From NCBI RefSeq assembly GCF_020687385.1, contig NZ_JAJEQM010000019.1:1-56568 (forward strand): a stretch of DNA of 56,568 nucleotides. Reading direction: 5' to 3'. Both the position numbers and the translations under genes were made by a program. This document shows positions 17,218 to 24,763 of the stretch, piece after piece (position 1 is the stretch's first letter; every line of letters begins with the position of its first letter). Source of the stretch: Hominilimicola fabiformis. GTDB lineage: Bacteria > Bacillota > Clostridia > UBA1381. Below the pieces are notes generated by a model. It was not told the DNA's origin. It was given only the letters and a program-made list of their open reading frames with translations, and did not search any database.

Positions 17218-18635
17218 TGTTTAAGAGTATTTTGGGACGTTTGTTTTGGACGTATGCTATAATACTTATGCTTGTTTTTACGTCGGTTGCGGTTACGGTC
17301 GGTATATTTGTAAATCATTTTGCAATAAGCACTCATATGAATAACGTTATAAGCGTATCGCAGAATTTGGAGTACTGGACAGGATCACTGCAAATAGAAG
17401 ATACCGATTATCGTGCAAGAGCGGCATATAAACAGCTTTTAAGGTCGTGGGGCAGCTTTTTGAACTCTGATATTATAGTAACTAATTCAAACGGTGAAGT
17501 TTTGGAAAGTACAACAAGTTCCGCGACCGTTCCGGACGAACTTGTACATATTGTAACAAACGGAAATATCGTAAAGAAATACAGCACATTAAACGGTTCG
17601 TATAAAAATAAAATGATGGTTATAGGTGTACCGATTAAATATCAGGGAGGTATTGTCGGAGCGTCATTTTATGTGACAGGCATTTTTGATATAAGAAAAA
17701 CTACGCTTGAGTTGTTTATGATGGTTATTATTACATCACTGTTTTCTGTATTGGCAGCATTTGTACTTGTGTATATGCAGTCGAAGAAAATCTCAAAACC
17801 GATAGAGGAGATTAATAAGGCTGCAAGGGGAATTGCGTCAGGTAAGTTTGACAAACGTGTTGAGGTGACAAGTGCCGATGAAATAGGACAGCTTGCGTCA
17901 AGTTTTAACTTTATGGCGGATTCCATAGAGGCATTGGAGGATACAAGAAGTGAGTTTATAAGCGACGTATCGCATGAACTCAGAACTCCTATGACGAGTA
18001 TTTCTGGATTTATCGAGGGTATTTTGGATGGTACAATTCCGCCCGAAAAAGAAAAGGAATACCTTAAAATCGTGCTTGACGAATCAAAACGTCTTACGAA
18101 AATGGTTAATGATATGCTTGAAATGTCAAAAATGTCGTCAAGCGAATATAAACTTGATGTGTCTGAATTTGATTTGAACGAGCTTACAAGAATTTGTATA
18201 ATCGGTTTGTGTAACAGAATTGACGAGAAAAATCTTGAACTTAATGTTGATTTTGAAGATGACATTTTGAAAGTTATAGCAGATAAAGACGCGATAAAAC
18301 GAGTTGTCATAAACTTGCTTGACAATGCGATAAAATTCAGTTATCCTAATACGACAATCGGTATAAGAACATGGATTGAGGACGGCAGAGCGAGATTTTG
18401 CGTAGGTAATTTCGGTGACGGAATAAGCGGTGCGGATTTGAGCAATATTTTCAATCGTTTCTATAAAACCGATAAGTCACGCGTAAATGAAAAGAGCGGT
18501 GCGGGACTGGGTTTGTCGTTTGTTAAAAATATTATGACATTGCATAAGCAAAACGTTTGGGTTGAAAGTGTCGATACAAAGGAAGGCTCAACGGTTAAAT
18601 ATACAAAATTCACGTTCACACTTGAACTTGCGTGA
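17217..18635 (+). CDS. Membrane sensor histidine kinase (HAMP, HisKA, HATPase)
   Basis: The 472 residues comprise a helix at about 8-30, an extracytoplasmic sensor of roughly 130 residues, a second helix at about 162-185, HAMP (KKISKPIEEINKAARGIASGKFDKR), HisKA with phospho-accepting H253 in SHELRTPMTSI, and a HATPase domain with N box DNAIKFS, GDGISGADL and GAGLGLSFVK. It autophosphorylates and passes phosphate to the regulator encoded one base upstream. Ligand and regulon are unknown. The next gene, galT, has its own promoter, so it need not belong to the same transcript. Confidence 0.95.
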   Translation: MFKSILGRLFWTYAIILMLVFTSVAVTVGIFVNHFAISTHMNNVISVSQNLEYWTGSLQIEDTDYRARAAYKQLLRSWGSFLNSDIIVTNSNGEVLESTTSSATVPDELVHIVTNGNIVKKYSTLNGSYKNKMMVIGVPIKYQGGIVGASFYVTGIFDIRKTTLELFMMVIITSLFSVLAAFVLVYMQSKKISKPIEEINKAARGIASGKFDKRVEVTSADEIGQLASSFNFMADSIEALEDTRSEFISDVSHELRTPMTSISGFIEGILDGTIPPEKEKEYLKIVLDESKRLTKMVNDMLEMSKMSSSEYKLDVSEFDLNELTRICIIGLCNRIDEKNLELNVDFEDDILKVIADKDAIKRVVINLLDNAIKFSYPNTTIGIRTWIEDGRARFCVGNFGDGISGADLSNIFNRFYKTDKSRVNEKSGAGLGLSFVKNIMTLHKQNVWVESVDTKEGSTVKYTKFTFTLELA

Positions 18636-18643
18636 TTTTGGTA

Positions 18644-18672
18644 TTGACTGACAATGAAAATAGGTGTAAAAT
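18644..18672 (+). promoter_or_regulatory. galT promoter
   Basis: TTGACT and TAAAAT with a 17-base spacer follow directly on the kinase stop codon. Confidence 0.65.
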
Positions 18673-18705
18673 AGTATTATATGAATTTCAAGGAGGAAAA
18701 ATTTA

Positions 18706-19683
18706 ATGGCTGAATTACGTTGGAACCCACTAATAAAGGATTGGGTAATGATTGCATCACACCGTCAGAACAGACCTCAGATGCCAAAGGATTGGTGTCC
18801 GTTCTGTCCGGGTTCGGGAAAGGTTCCTGACCACTTTACAGTGTATGAATATGATAATGATTTCCCTGCACTTTCACAAAATCCGCCTGTACCGGATGAT
18901 GTTGAAACAAGAATTTACAAGACAAAGCCAGCATACGGCAAGTGCGAAGTTATTTTGTACTCACCGGAGCATACTGTAACATTGCCGGAGCTTCCTGTTG
19001 ACCATATCAGAGAACTTGTTGATTTGTGGACAGAAAGATTTGTTGAAATAAGCAAGGACGAAAAGATTAAGTATGTATTTATTTTTGAAAACAGAGGTGA
19101 CGTTGTAGGTGTTACAATGCCTCACCCTCACGGTCAGATTTACGGTTATTCTGTAATTCCGAAGAAATTACAGCTTGAAATGGAATCATGTAAGGAACAT
19201 TTTGACGAAACACATAACTGTCTAATCTGCGATATGCTTGAAGATGAAATGAACTGCGGTGACAGAATTATTATGGAAAACGAAGATTTCGTTACATTCC
19301 TGCCATTCTTCAGCGAATATCCTTACGGTATGTACATAGCCGTAAAGCGTCACGTACAGAATTTGTCACAGCTTACAGACAGTGAAAAGACAAATCTTGC
19401 AAAGATATTAAAGGAAACAACCGGTACATTCGACAGTTTGTTTGATTATAAGTTCCCTTATATGATGTGTATGTATCAAAACCCTGTAAACGGTGAAGAT
19501 GTATCTGATTATTACCACTTCCATATCGCATTCTATCCGCCGATGAGAAGTGCAGATAAGATTAAGTATAACGCATCTTCTGAAACAGGTGCTTGGGCTC
19601 ACTGTAACACAACTGCTCCTGAAGCAATGGCTGTTGAACTTAGAGCCGCACACGAAAAATTTCTTAAAAAAATGAACGGCTAA
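18706..19683 (+). CDS. galT: Galactose-1-phosphate uridylyltransferase (class I)
   Basis: This Leloir-pathway enzyme exchanges UMP between UDP-glucose and galactose-1-phosphate. The 325 residues contain the active-site motif MPHPHGQIYGY with the nucleophilic histidine, zinc-ligand type cysteines in the N-terminal DWCPFCPGS, and NPVNGEDVSDYYHFHIAFYPP near the end. AAGGAGG stands before the ATG. The gene is alone on its strand, ends in a strong bidirectional terminator, and faces a degenerate galactokinase-like gene. A GH2 beta-galactosidase that could supply galactose is encoded at about 51-53.7 kb. Confidence 0.95.
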   Translation: MAELRWNPLIKDWVMIASHRQNRPQMPKDWCPFCPGSGKVPDHFTVYEYDNDFPALSQNPPVPDDVETRIYKTKPAYGKCEVILYSPEHTVTLPELPVDHIRELVDLWTERFVEISKDEKIKYVFIFENRGDVVGVTMPHPHGQIYGYSVIPKKLQLEMESCKEHFDETHNCLICDMLEDEMNCGDRIIMENEDFVTFLPFFSEYPYGMYIAVKRHVQNLSQLTDSEKTNLAKILKETTGTFDSLFDYKFPYMMCMYQNPVNGEDVSDYYHFHIAFYPPMRSADKIKYNASSETGAWAHCNTTAPEAMAVELRAAHEKFLKKMNG

Positions 19684-19687
19684 ACCG

Positions 19688-19728
19688 AATGAGTCTGTCG
19701 ACATTTTATCGACAGACTCATTTTTTGT
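19688..19728. terminator. Bidirectional terminator between galT and the GHMP gene
   Basis: A 14-bp perfect stem (19688-19701 with 19709-19722) is followed by six T. Confidence 0.9.
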
Positions 19729-20790
19729 TTAAAAAGTGTCACATACACAAAAAGTCGGTTTATAGCCGATTGTGTTTTCAAAATCGCTTTTAATCATATT
19801 TATTGCATAATCGACCTTATCTTCTTCAACGATTGCCCAAATACCTTTATCCTGACATCTTACGGCGGCTATGCCGTCTGTATTGCGTGCAGTATTTGCA
19901 AGGAATTTATGTTCTGTGCCAATATCCCAAAAACGTTCCATGGATTGTTCCGAATTGTTTATTTCGCGGAAAAGTGTTTTTATATCACATCGTTTTAATG
20001 TGGCGGAAACGGTATTAATGCGTGTATTTTCGGTGGATAGGTGATACATATATTTAGCCGCTTTGCTGTTTTTAAACGATGATTTTGCGGTGCTCAGTAT
20101 TTCGGGCGTCAAGTCTGATATTGAATTGATGTGAGGGTATAATCTTCGTATTTCGGACATAGCATATTTAATGTGCTTTGAATGGTTGCTTAACGGTTCT
20201 GTGCAGTGCGCAGTAAGAATTTTGTAGCCGGAAAGCGGCAACGGCAGTTTTTTCGGCTCACCACTGTTCATAAGTGTACAGTAGCCTTTTTTAGAAAAAA
20301 GTACGGCGAGATAAGGCGTTAAATCGTCGCTTAATGCACATATTGCGGCGGTTTCAAGAGGGGTGAGTTCTATATCACTTACTTGCATAAGTGATTTTAT
20401 CAGTGCAGCCGAAAAAGCGTGTTTTGAGGATATAAAATTCGGTATCGTGTTATTGTACAGTATTTCTGCACCTTTTAAACCGCTGTTTTCAAGTGCGTGT
20501 ATTAACTCGGCAAAGAATTTTGTTTTGCCTTTAAAAAGGTCTGTGGACGTGCCGAAAGGGTATTGCAGACATTTGTCTGTGGTGGTGTTTTCGATTTTTA
20601 CATAGTTGCCGCCGCTTTTTCGGGCGAACATTTCAACTCGCATTGATAATGTACAACATAACGACGGTGCAGTGGGTATATCTGTGTGTCCGAGAAGTGT
20701 GCATAATGCACCGTATGAGGTGTAGTGAAGAAATTTGCCTGATGTTTCGTACCGCTTGTAAAAGTCCTCTTTTAAAGTGAGAAAATTCAA
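19729..20790 (-). CDS. Degenerate galactokinase-like GHMP protein
   Basis: The 353 residues fit a galactokinase scaffold. An N-terminal LKEDFYKRYE helix is followed by LLGHTD at about residues 32-37, where active galactokinases have GRVNLIGEHTD; the PGR and the Glu are lost. The phosphate-loop motif (usually GLSSSA) is reduced to PNFISSKHAFSAAL, and the third motif (usually GFGGC) to a DGIAAVRCQDKG stretch. The C-terminal YKPTFCVCDTF matches the usual end. Catalysis by the standard mechanism therefore looks unlikely. A regulatory or sugar-sensing role, or a new substrate, is inferred. I chose TTG at 20790 because GGAG sits 8 bases before it; the GTG at 20799 overlaps that site. It faces galT across a shared terminator. 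Confidence 0.65.
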   Translation of the reverse strand: MNFLTLKEDFYKRYETSGKFLHYTSYGALCTLLGHTDIPTAPSLCCTLSMRVEMFARKSGGNYVKIENTTTDKCLQYPFGTSTDLFKGKTKFFAELIHALENSGLKGAEILYNNTIPNFISSKHAFSAALIKSLMQVSDIELTPLETAAICALSDDLTPYLAVLFSKKGYCTLMNSGEPKKLPLPLSGYKILTAHCTEPLSNHSKHIKYAMSEIRRLYPHINSISDLTPEILSTAKSSFKNSKAAKYMYHLSTENTRINTVSATLKRCDIKTLFREINNSEQSMERFWDIGTEHKFLANTARNTDGIAAVRCQDKGIWAIVEEDKVDYAINMIKSDFENTIGYKPTFCVCDTF

Positions 20791-20875
20791 AAAAATCACT
20801 CCTTTTTATTAGCTTGCCCATAATTTTGAATTAAATTCATTGTTGATTTGACGTTGCTTTAATCTCAGATAAATG

Positions 20876-20925
20876 AAAGGCTCCCCTTGAGGGGAGCTGT
20901 CGACAAAGTCGGCTGAGGGGTGGCT
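20876..20925 (+). repeat. MITE-like repeat, copy 1
   Basis: CTCCCC-TTGA-GGGGAG hairpin is followed by CTGTCGACAAAGTCGGCTGA and GGGGTGG. The same plan recurs at 21045, and the second half recurs as a palindrome at 53688. Confidence 0.7.
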
Positions 20926-21044
20926 AAAATAAGAACATCACACGAATAGAAAAGCCACCACACCACCGCAAGCGGTCCCCCTCTCCTCAAGGAGAGGCAA
21001 GGAACGACGAGGCACCGTCCCGTACAAGTTAGGAAATCCATACT

Positions 21045-21095
21045 AAAAGGCTCCTCTCGAGTGGAGCTGTCGACAAAGACGATTGAGGGGCTAAA
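21045..21095 (+). repeat. MITE-like repeat, copy 2 (diverged)
   Basis: It carries the same order of blocks as copy 1: GGCTCCTCTCGAGTGGAGC, CTGTCGACAAAGACGATTGA and GGGGCTAAAT. Several substitutions lie in the hairpin arms. Confidence 0.65.
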
Positions 21096-21180
21096 TATAT
21101 ATTTTTTTTTGGTGAACGATGACTGCCTCTACGAATGTTTTGCTTGAGGGGAGAAATTAGTGTTAAAATCCCAATACAGC

Positions 21181-21209
21181 TTGACAATTCACTCAAAAAA
21201 AGTTATAAT
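21181..21209 (+). promoter_or_regulatory. greA promoter, full consensus
   Basis: TTGACA-N17-TATAAT lies 40 bases before the greA start. Confidence 0.85.
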
Positions 21210-21249
21210 AGTTAAATCGTAAGTGAAAATAAGAGAGGAATGACATAAA

Positions 21250-21723
21250 ATGGCTGATGAAAAGGAATTTGTTTTAACACGAGAAGGTAAATTGGAACTT
21301 GAAAACGAACTTGATACTTTAAAGAATGTCACAAGAAAAGAAGTATCTGAAAAAATTAAAGAGGCTCGTTCATTTGGTGACCTTTCGGAAAATGCCGAAT
21401 ATGATGAAGCAAAAAATGAACAGGCAGAAGTAGAGGCAAGAATTAACGAAATCGAATATATGCTTAAATATGCAAGAGTTATTGACGATGAAGAAATCAA
21501 GTCAGACGTTGTAACTCCGGGTTCAAAGGTTGTTCTTGCAATATTCGGCGGTGAAGAAAAGTACACAATCGTCGGTTCAACAGAGGCTGATCCTTACAAG
21601 AACAAGCTATCATACGAATCACCTATCGGTGCGGCTTGTCTTAACAGAGCGGCAGGCGAAACTGTAAAGGCAAATACTCCCGGCGGTGAGATTGAATTTA
21701 AAATTCTTTCTATTGAAAAATAA
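21250..21723 (+). CDS. greA: Transcription elongation factor GreA
   Basis: GreA enters the secondary channel of RNA polymerase and triggers cleavage of backtracked transcripts. The 157 residues comprise the N-terminal coiled coil with the acidic tip (GDLSENAEYDEAKNEQ) and a C-terminal FKBP-like domain (SYESPIGAACLNRAAGETV). The length is standard. GAGAGGA precedes the ATG. It is transcribed alone from a consensus promoter and closed by an intrinsic terminator. Confidence 0.97.
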   Translation: MADEKEFVLTREGKLELENELDTLKNVTRKEVSEKIKEARSFGDLSENAEYDEAKNEQAEVEARINEIEYMLKYARVIDDEEIKSDVVTPGSKVVLAIFGGEEKYTIVGSTEADPYKNKLSYESPIGAACLNRAAGETVKANTPGGEIEFKILSIEK

Positions 21724-21750
21724 TCAAAAAATAATTTAATAAGAAATTTA

Positions 21751-21783
21751 AGTGCGGTATTTGAATACCGCACTGTTTTTTTG
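21751..21783 (+). terminator. greA terminator
   Basis: A 10-bp stem AGTGCGGTAT / ATACCGCACT is followed by G and seven T. Confidence 0.85.
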
Positions 21784-21809
21784 CATAAATTTTCTTAGGG
21801 GGTGAGGCT

Positions 21810-22895
21810 ATGAGGAATATACGGAATATTTTAAGCGTCGTATGCGGTTATGCGGCGGCGGTTATCGGTGCAGGTTTTGCGTCGGGACAGGAGATTATAA
21901 GCTTTTTTGTGAAATACGGAAAATACAGTATTATAGGTGTATTGCTTTCGTGTATTATTTTTTCGGTGTTTGCGTATGCGGTTTTATCGGTGTGTGTAGA
22001 AAAAAATATAGAAACTTATTCGGATTATCTGAACAATTTTTTTAGACATAATATAAGAAAAATTGTCGAAATTATAACTTTACTTTTTGCAATATCCACA
22101 GTATGCGTTATGACGGCGTGTGCAGGGGAAATGCTTTTTATATTGTTCGGAATTAAAAAAATATTCGGCGCAATTATTTTTAATGCAGTATGCGGAATGA
22201 TATTTTTTATGAACAATAAAAAAATTATGGGTATAAATTCGATTTTGGGTGCAATAATAATTTTCGGTATCATTTTTTGTTGTTTCTATATATTGAGATT
22301 TCGAGAACATCAAGTTTTTTCAAATGAAGTTAAAATGACTGTTTCAAGTATTTCATATGCCGGATACAATCTTATAACAACAGGTGCAATTCTTGCGGGT
22401 ATGAGCCGTTTTTTGCAGGACAGGAAAGAGGCGGCAGTGGCAAGCGTTATGTCCGGAGTGGTGCTGTTTGTTATGATGTTACTTATATGGACTGTGCTTG
22501 AAATATATTACGGCAAAATAAATCTCGGAGAAATACCTATGCTCACAATGGCTCTCAGACAAAACAAAGTGTTTGGGGCGATTTACGGAATAATGCTTTT
22601 CTTTGCGGTCATTACCACAGACGTATCAAACGGATTTAACGTACTTGACATAGCAAGCAGAAAAATAGGGAAGAATGTTGTTGTATTCTTTATGACTGTA
22701 ATTGCGGTTGCTATGAGCGGTGCGGGGTTTTCTAAAATTATAAATACAGCTTACAGACTTTGCGGTTACGGCGGATTGGTGCTTGTTTTCTATGTTATTT
22801 ATAATTTTATAAAAAATATGAATAAAGTAGAAAATGAATGTAAAAATGAGAATACAAAAGTAAAATTAGCAAAAAACAAACATAATCGACTGTAA
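21810..22895 (+). CDS. YkvI-like membrane transporter (APC/LeuT superfamily)
   Basis: The 361 residues contain about ten hydrophobic helices and a short polar, Lys/Asn-rich tail. The first helix carries YAAAVIGAGFASGQEI, the broken-helix substrate-site motif of the YkvI family and of LeuT-fold amino-acid carriers. Helix regions with VSSISYAGYNLITTGAILAG fit the sixth helix of the same fold. The substrate is not known; amino-acid or ion-coupled solute uptake is inferred. GGGGGTGAG precedes the ATG. No terminator is visible between it and the tRNA promoter. Confidence 0.75.
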   Translation: MRNIRNILSVVCGYAAAVIGAGFASGQEIISFFVKYGKYSIIGVLLSCIIFSVFAYAVLSVCVEKNIETYSDYLNNFFRHNIRKIVEIITLLFAISTVCVMTACAGEMLFILFGIKKIFGAIIFNAVCGMIFFMNNKKIMGINSILGAIIIFGIIFCCFYILRFREHQVFSNEVKMTVSSISYAGYNLITTGAILAGMSRFLQDRKEAAVASVMSGVVLFVMMLLIWTVLEIYYGKINLGEIPMLTMALRQNKVFGAIYGIMLFFAVITTDVSNGFNVLDIASRKIGKNVVVFFMTVIAVAMSGAGFSKIINTAYRLCGYGGLVLVFYVIYNFIKNMNKVENECKNENTKVKLAKNKHNRL

Positions 22896-22901
22896 TCGAG
22901 G

Positions 22902-22930
22902 TTTACAAAACTAAATATCTTTGCTATTAT
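22902..22930 (+). promoter_or_regulatory. tRNA operon promoter
   Basis: TTTACA-N17-TATTAT lies 43 bases ahead of the first tRNA. Confidence 0.6.
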
Positions 22931-22973
22931 ATACAAGTCGTTTGGCGAGAGCAAAACGGCAGAGAACATACGT

Positions 22974-23050
22974 CGGGATGTAGCGCAGTTTGGTAGCGCA
23001 TCTGGTTTGGGACCAGAGGGCCGCAGGTTCGAATCCTGTCATCCCGACCA
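22974..23050 (+). tRNA. tRNA-Pro (anticodon TGG)
   Basis: Acceptor stem CGGGATG/CATCCCG, anticodon loop TTTGGGA, T-loop GGTTCGAATCC and encoded CCA; 77 nt. Confidence 0.97.
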
Positions 23051-23058
23051 AAAAGTAT

Positions 23059-23134
23059 GGGAGTTTAGCTCAGCTGGGAGAGCGTCTGCCTTACAAGCAG
23101 GATGTCACAGGTTCGAGCCCTGTAACTCCCACCA
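23059..23134 (+). tRNA. tRNA-Val (anticodon TAC)
   Basis: Acceptor stem GGGAGTT/AACTCCC, anticodon loop CTTACAA and encoded CCA; 76 nt. Confidence 0.97.
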
Positions 23135-23162
23135 CTTTTTAAATAATGTTCTTAAATATGAT

Positions 23163-23238
23163 GCTGGTGTAGCTCAATTGGTAGAGCAGCTGATTTGTAA
23201 TCAGCAGGTCGCGGGTTCGAGTCCCATCACCAGCTCCA
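23163..23238 (+). tRNA. tRNA-Thr (anticodon TGT), copy 1
   Basis: Acceptor stem GCTGGTG/CACCAGC, anticodon loop TTTGTAA and encoded CCA; 76 nt. It is identical to copy 2. Confidence 0.97.
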
Positions 23239-23274
23239 CAAACAGGGATAAGCTTTTGTTTATCCCTAACACAT

Positions 23275-23359
23275 GGGAGAGTTCCCGAGCGGCCAAAGGG
23301 GGCAGACTGTAAATCTGTTGTCTTCGACTTCGATGGTTCGAATCCATCCTCTCCCACCA
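23275..23359 (+). tRNA. tRNA-Tyr (anticodon GTA), copy 1
   Basis: The 85-nt gene has a long variable arm, acceptor stem GGGAGAG/CTCTCCC, anticodon loop CTGTAAA and encoded CCA. It is identical to copy 2. Confidence 0.97.
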
Positions 23360-23360
23360 A

Positions 23361-23389
23361 AAACCACTTCATATAAAGTGGTTTTTTTA
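23361..23389 (+). terminator. Terminator after first tRNA-Tyr
   Basis: AACCACTT / AAGTGGTT hairpin (23362-23383) is followed by a T run. Confidence 0.75.
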
Positions 23390-23419
23390 CCCCTAAGGGG
23401 TAGGGATAAAATTTAATAT

Positions 23420-23495
23420 GCTGGTGTAGCTCAATTGGTAGAGCAGCTGATTTGTAATCAGCAGGTCGCGGGTTCGAGTCCCATCACCAGCTCCA
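23420..23495 (+). tRNA. tRNA-Thr (anticodon TGT), copy 2
   Basis: Same 76 bases as the gene at 23163. Confidence 0.97.
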
Positions 23496-23534
23496 TAAAA
23501 AGGGATAAACTTTCGGGTTTATCCCTCATAGTTT

Positions 23535-23619
23535 GGGAGAGTTCCCGAGCGGCCAAAGGGGGCAGACTGTAAATCTGTTGTCTTCGACTTCGATGGTTCG
23601 AATCCATCCTCTCCCACCA
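23535..23619 (+). tRNA. tRNA-Tyr (anticodon GTA), copy 2
   Basis: Same 85 bases as the gene at 23275. Confidence 0.97.
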
Positions 23620-23620
23620 C

Positions 23621-23659
23621 ATCAGAGCAAGCTGTATACAGTTTGCTCTGATTTTTTGT
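23621..23659 (+). terminator. Final terminator of the tRNA operon
   Basis: ATCAGAGCAA (23621-23630) pairs with TTGCTCTGAT and is followed by TTTTT. Confidence 0.8.
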
Positions 23660-23821
23660 ATAATATTGTTTTGAACGTTTTTGAACGGAATATTTGATAT
23701 TTTTCTTTGATTTGGTTTCGCAAATTTGGTGTATTTTTGAATGCAAAATAAAACAAAATTTTTTGTAACAATTTGTAACAACTTCTTAAATCATTTAAAC
23801 AATTTTGTAAGTCTGTTGTTG

Positions 23822-23850
23822 TTGTAATAAATATTCATACGGCGTATAAT
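23822..23850 (+). promoter_or_regulatory. Promoter of the LRR protein gene
   Basis: TTGTAA-N17-TATAAT lies 45 bases before the start. Confidence 0.6.
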
Positions 23851-23895
23851 AGACTTATAAAGAGAACAGGAAATGAATGAAAGGGAGTGTCAAAT

Positions 23896-24531
23896 ATGAA
23901 GAAGAAAATGTTAGTTGCGGCGCTTATGCTTATAGTTATGATGACTCAAATCAGTGCATTCGCTTCATCATATGCGACATATGCCGTTCATAATGAGAAA
24001 GCTGTTCTGAAAGCTGCGGATAATCTCGGCGAATATGCGGTAATACCAAAGGAACTTGAAGGTGTGACGGTAGAGGGAATCGGAGCGGATGCCTTTAAAA
24101 ACAACAAAGAGTTGAAAGGTATAGAAATTCCCGAAACAGTGTCATATATCGAATGGGGAGCATTTGAAGGCTGTGATAATCTTACTGATATAAATATACC
24201 TCAAAATGTGATGAAGATTGAAGATATGACATTTGCTGACTGCACAAGCCTTGAAAATATCAAGTTACCCGAAAAATTACAGGAAATCGGAGTGAAAGCA
24301 TTTTCAAATACAGATTTAAAGGAAATCGTAATTCCTGACGGCACGAAAGCCATAGATATAAAAGCATTTGAAAATTGCAAAAATCTTAAAACCGTAGTTT
24401 TGCCAAAGAGCGTTGAATATATTGCTGTCGGAGCGTTTGACAGCTGTGAAAAAGTCAACGTGAAATGCGTAAAAGGCACATATGCCGAAGAATATCTGAA
24501 AGCTAACAAAATTTCATATATTGCACATTAG
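23896..24531 (+). CDS. Secreted BspA-type leucine-rich repeat protein
   Basis: The 211 residues start with a signal peptide (MKKKMLVAALMLIVMM.. cleaved near AFA-SS). About five BspA/LRR_5 repeats follow, each of the form AF.NC..L..I.IP..V..I (for example IGADAFKNNKELKGIEIPE and IDIKAFENCKNLKTVVLPK). Such proteins are secreted or surface-held and mediate binding in gut and oral bacteria. No anchor motif is visible, so release or non-covalent attachment is likely. The ATG at 23896 is preferred because AAGGGAG precedes it by 9 bases; the GTG at 23887 touches that site. It is a single gene with its own promoter and terminator. Confidence 0.85.
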   Translation: MKKKMLVAALMLIVMMTQISAFASSYATYAVHNEKAVLKAADNLGEYAVIPKELEGVTVEGIGADAFKNNKELKGIEIPETVSYIEWGAFEGCDNLTDINIPQNVMKIEDMTFADCTSLENIKLPEKLQEIGVKAFSNTDLKEIVIPDGTKAIDIKAFENCKNLKTVVLPKSVEYIAVGAFDSCEKVNVKCVKGTYAEEYLKANKISYIAH

Positions 24532-24559
24532 TATAAAAATTTAATACGGGTTAATAATT

Positions 24560-24589
24560 AAAGGGTGGTATGGAAATATCACCCTTTTT
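24560..24589 (+). terminator. Terminator of the LRR protein gene
   Basis: AAAGGGTG (24560-24567) pairs with CACCCTTT and is followed by TT. Confidence 0.7.
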
Positions 24590-24680
24590 GCGTGCTGATG
24601 AATTATCTGAAATGCAATTTGACTTTTGGATATGTATGTAAAGTTTACAAATAGTTTAAAAACATAAAGTGTTTTTTCTA

Positions 24681-24709
24681 TTGACGAGAGTAAGTTTGAA
24701 TGGTATAAT
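24681..24709 (+). promoter_or_regulatory. Promoter of the LCP gene
   Basis: TTGACG-N17-TATAAT lies 54 bases before the GTG start. Confidence 0.75.
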
Positions 24710-24763
24710 TAAAATATATTGTATTTTTTTGAAACATAGATGAATATTTTTGGAGGTTAAAGA

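Larger units (their letters stand above)
20800..21180. other. Gene-free gap filled with repeat elements
   Basis: I see no credible gene here. The gap holds two related repeats (20876-20925, 21045-21095) and an inverted CTCTCC/GGAGAG piece near 20982-20998. A third short GCTTGAGGGGAG piece lies at about 21140-21152. It probably grew by repeated insertion of one small element. Confidence 0.6.
23163..23619 (+). repeat. Tandem duplication of the Thr-Tyr tRNA pair
   Basis: The two pairs repeat with a period of about 257-260 bases. Each has an AGGGATAA..TTATCCCT hairpin between Thr and Tyr. The spacers have diverged while the tRNA bodies are identical. Confidence 0.85.

Noticed and set aside
20800..21180. 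A small gene in the gap between the GHMP gene and greA.
   Set aside because: Frames there cross the repeat hairpins, lack ribosome binding sites and have no recognisable motif.
23007..23372. Open frames on both strands across the tRNA cluster, some with apparent protein-like motifs.
   Set aside because: They are translations of tRNA genes; all starts lie inside tRNA bodies and there are no ribosome binding sites.
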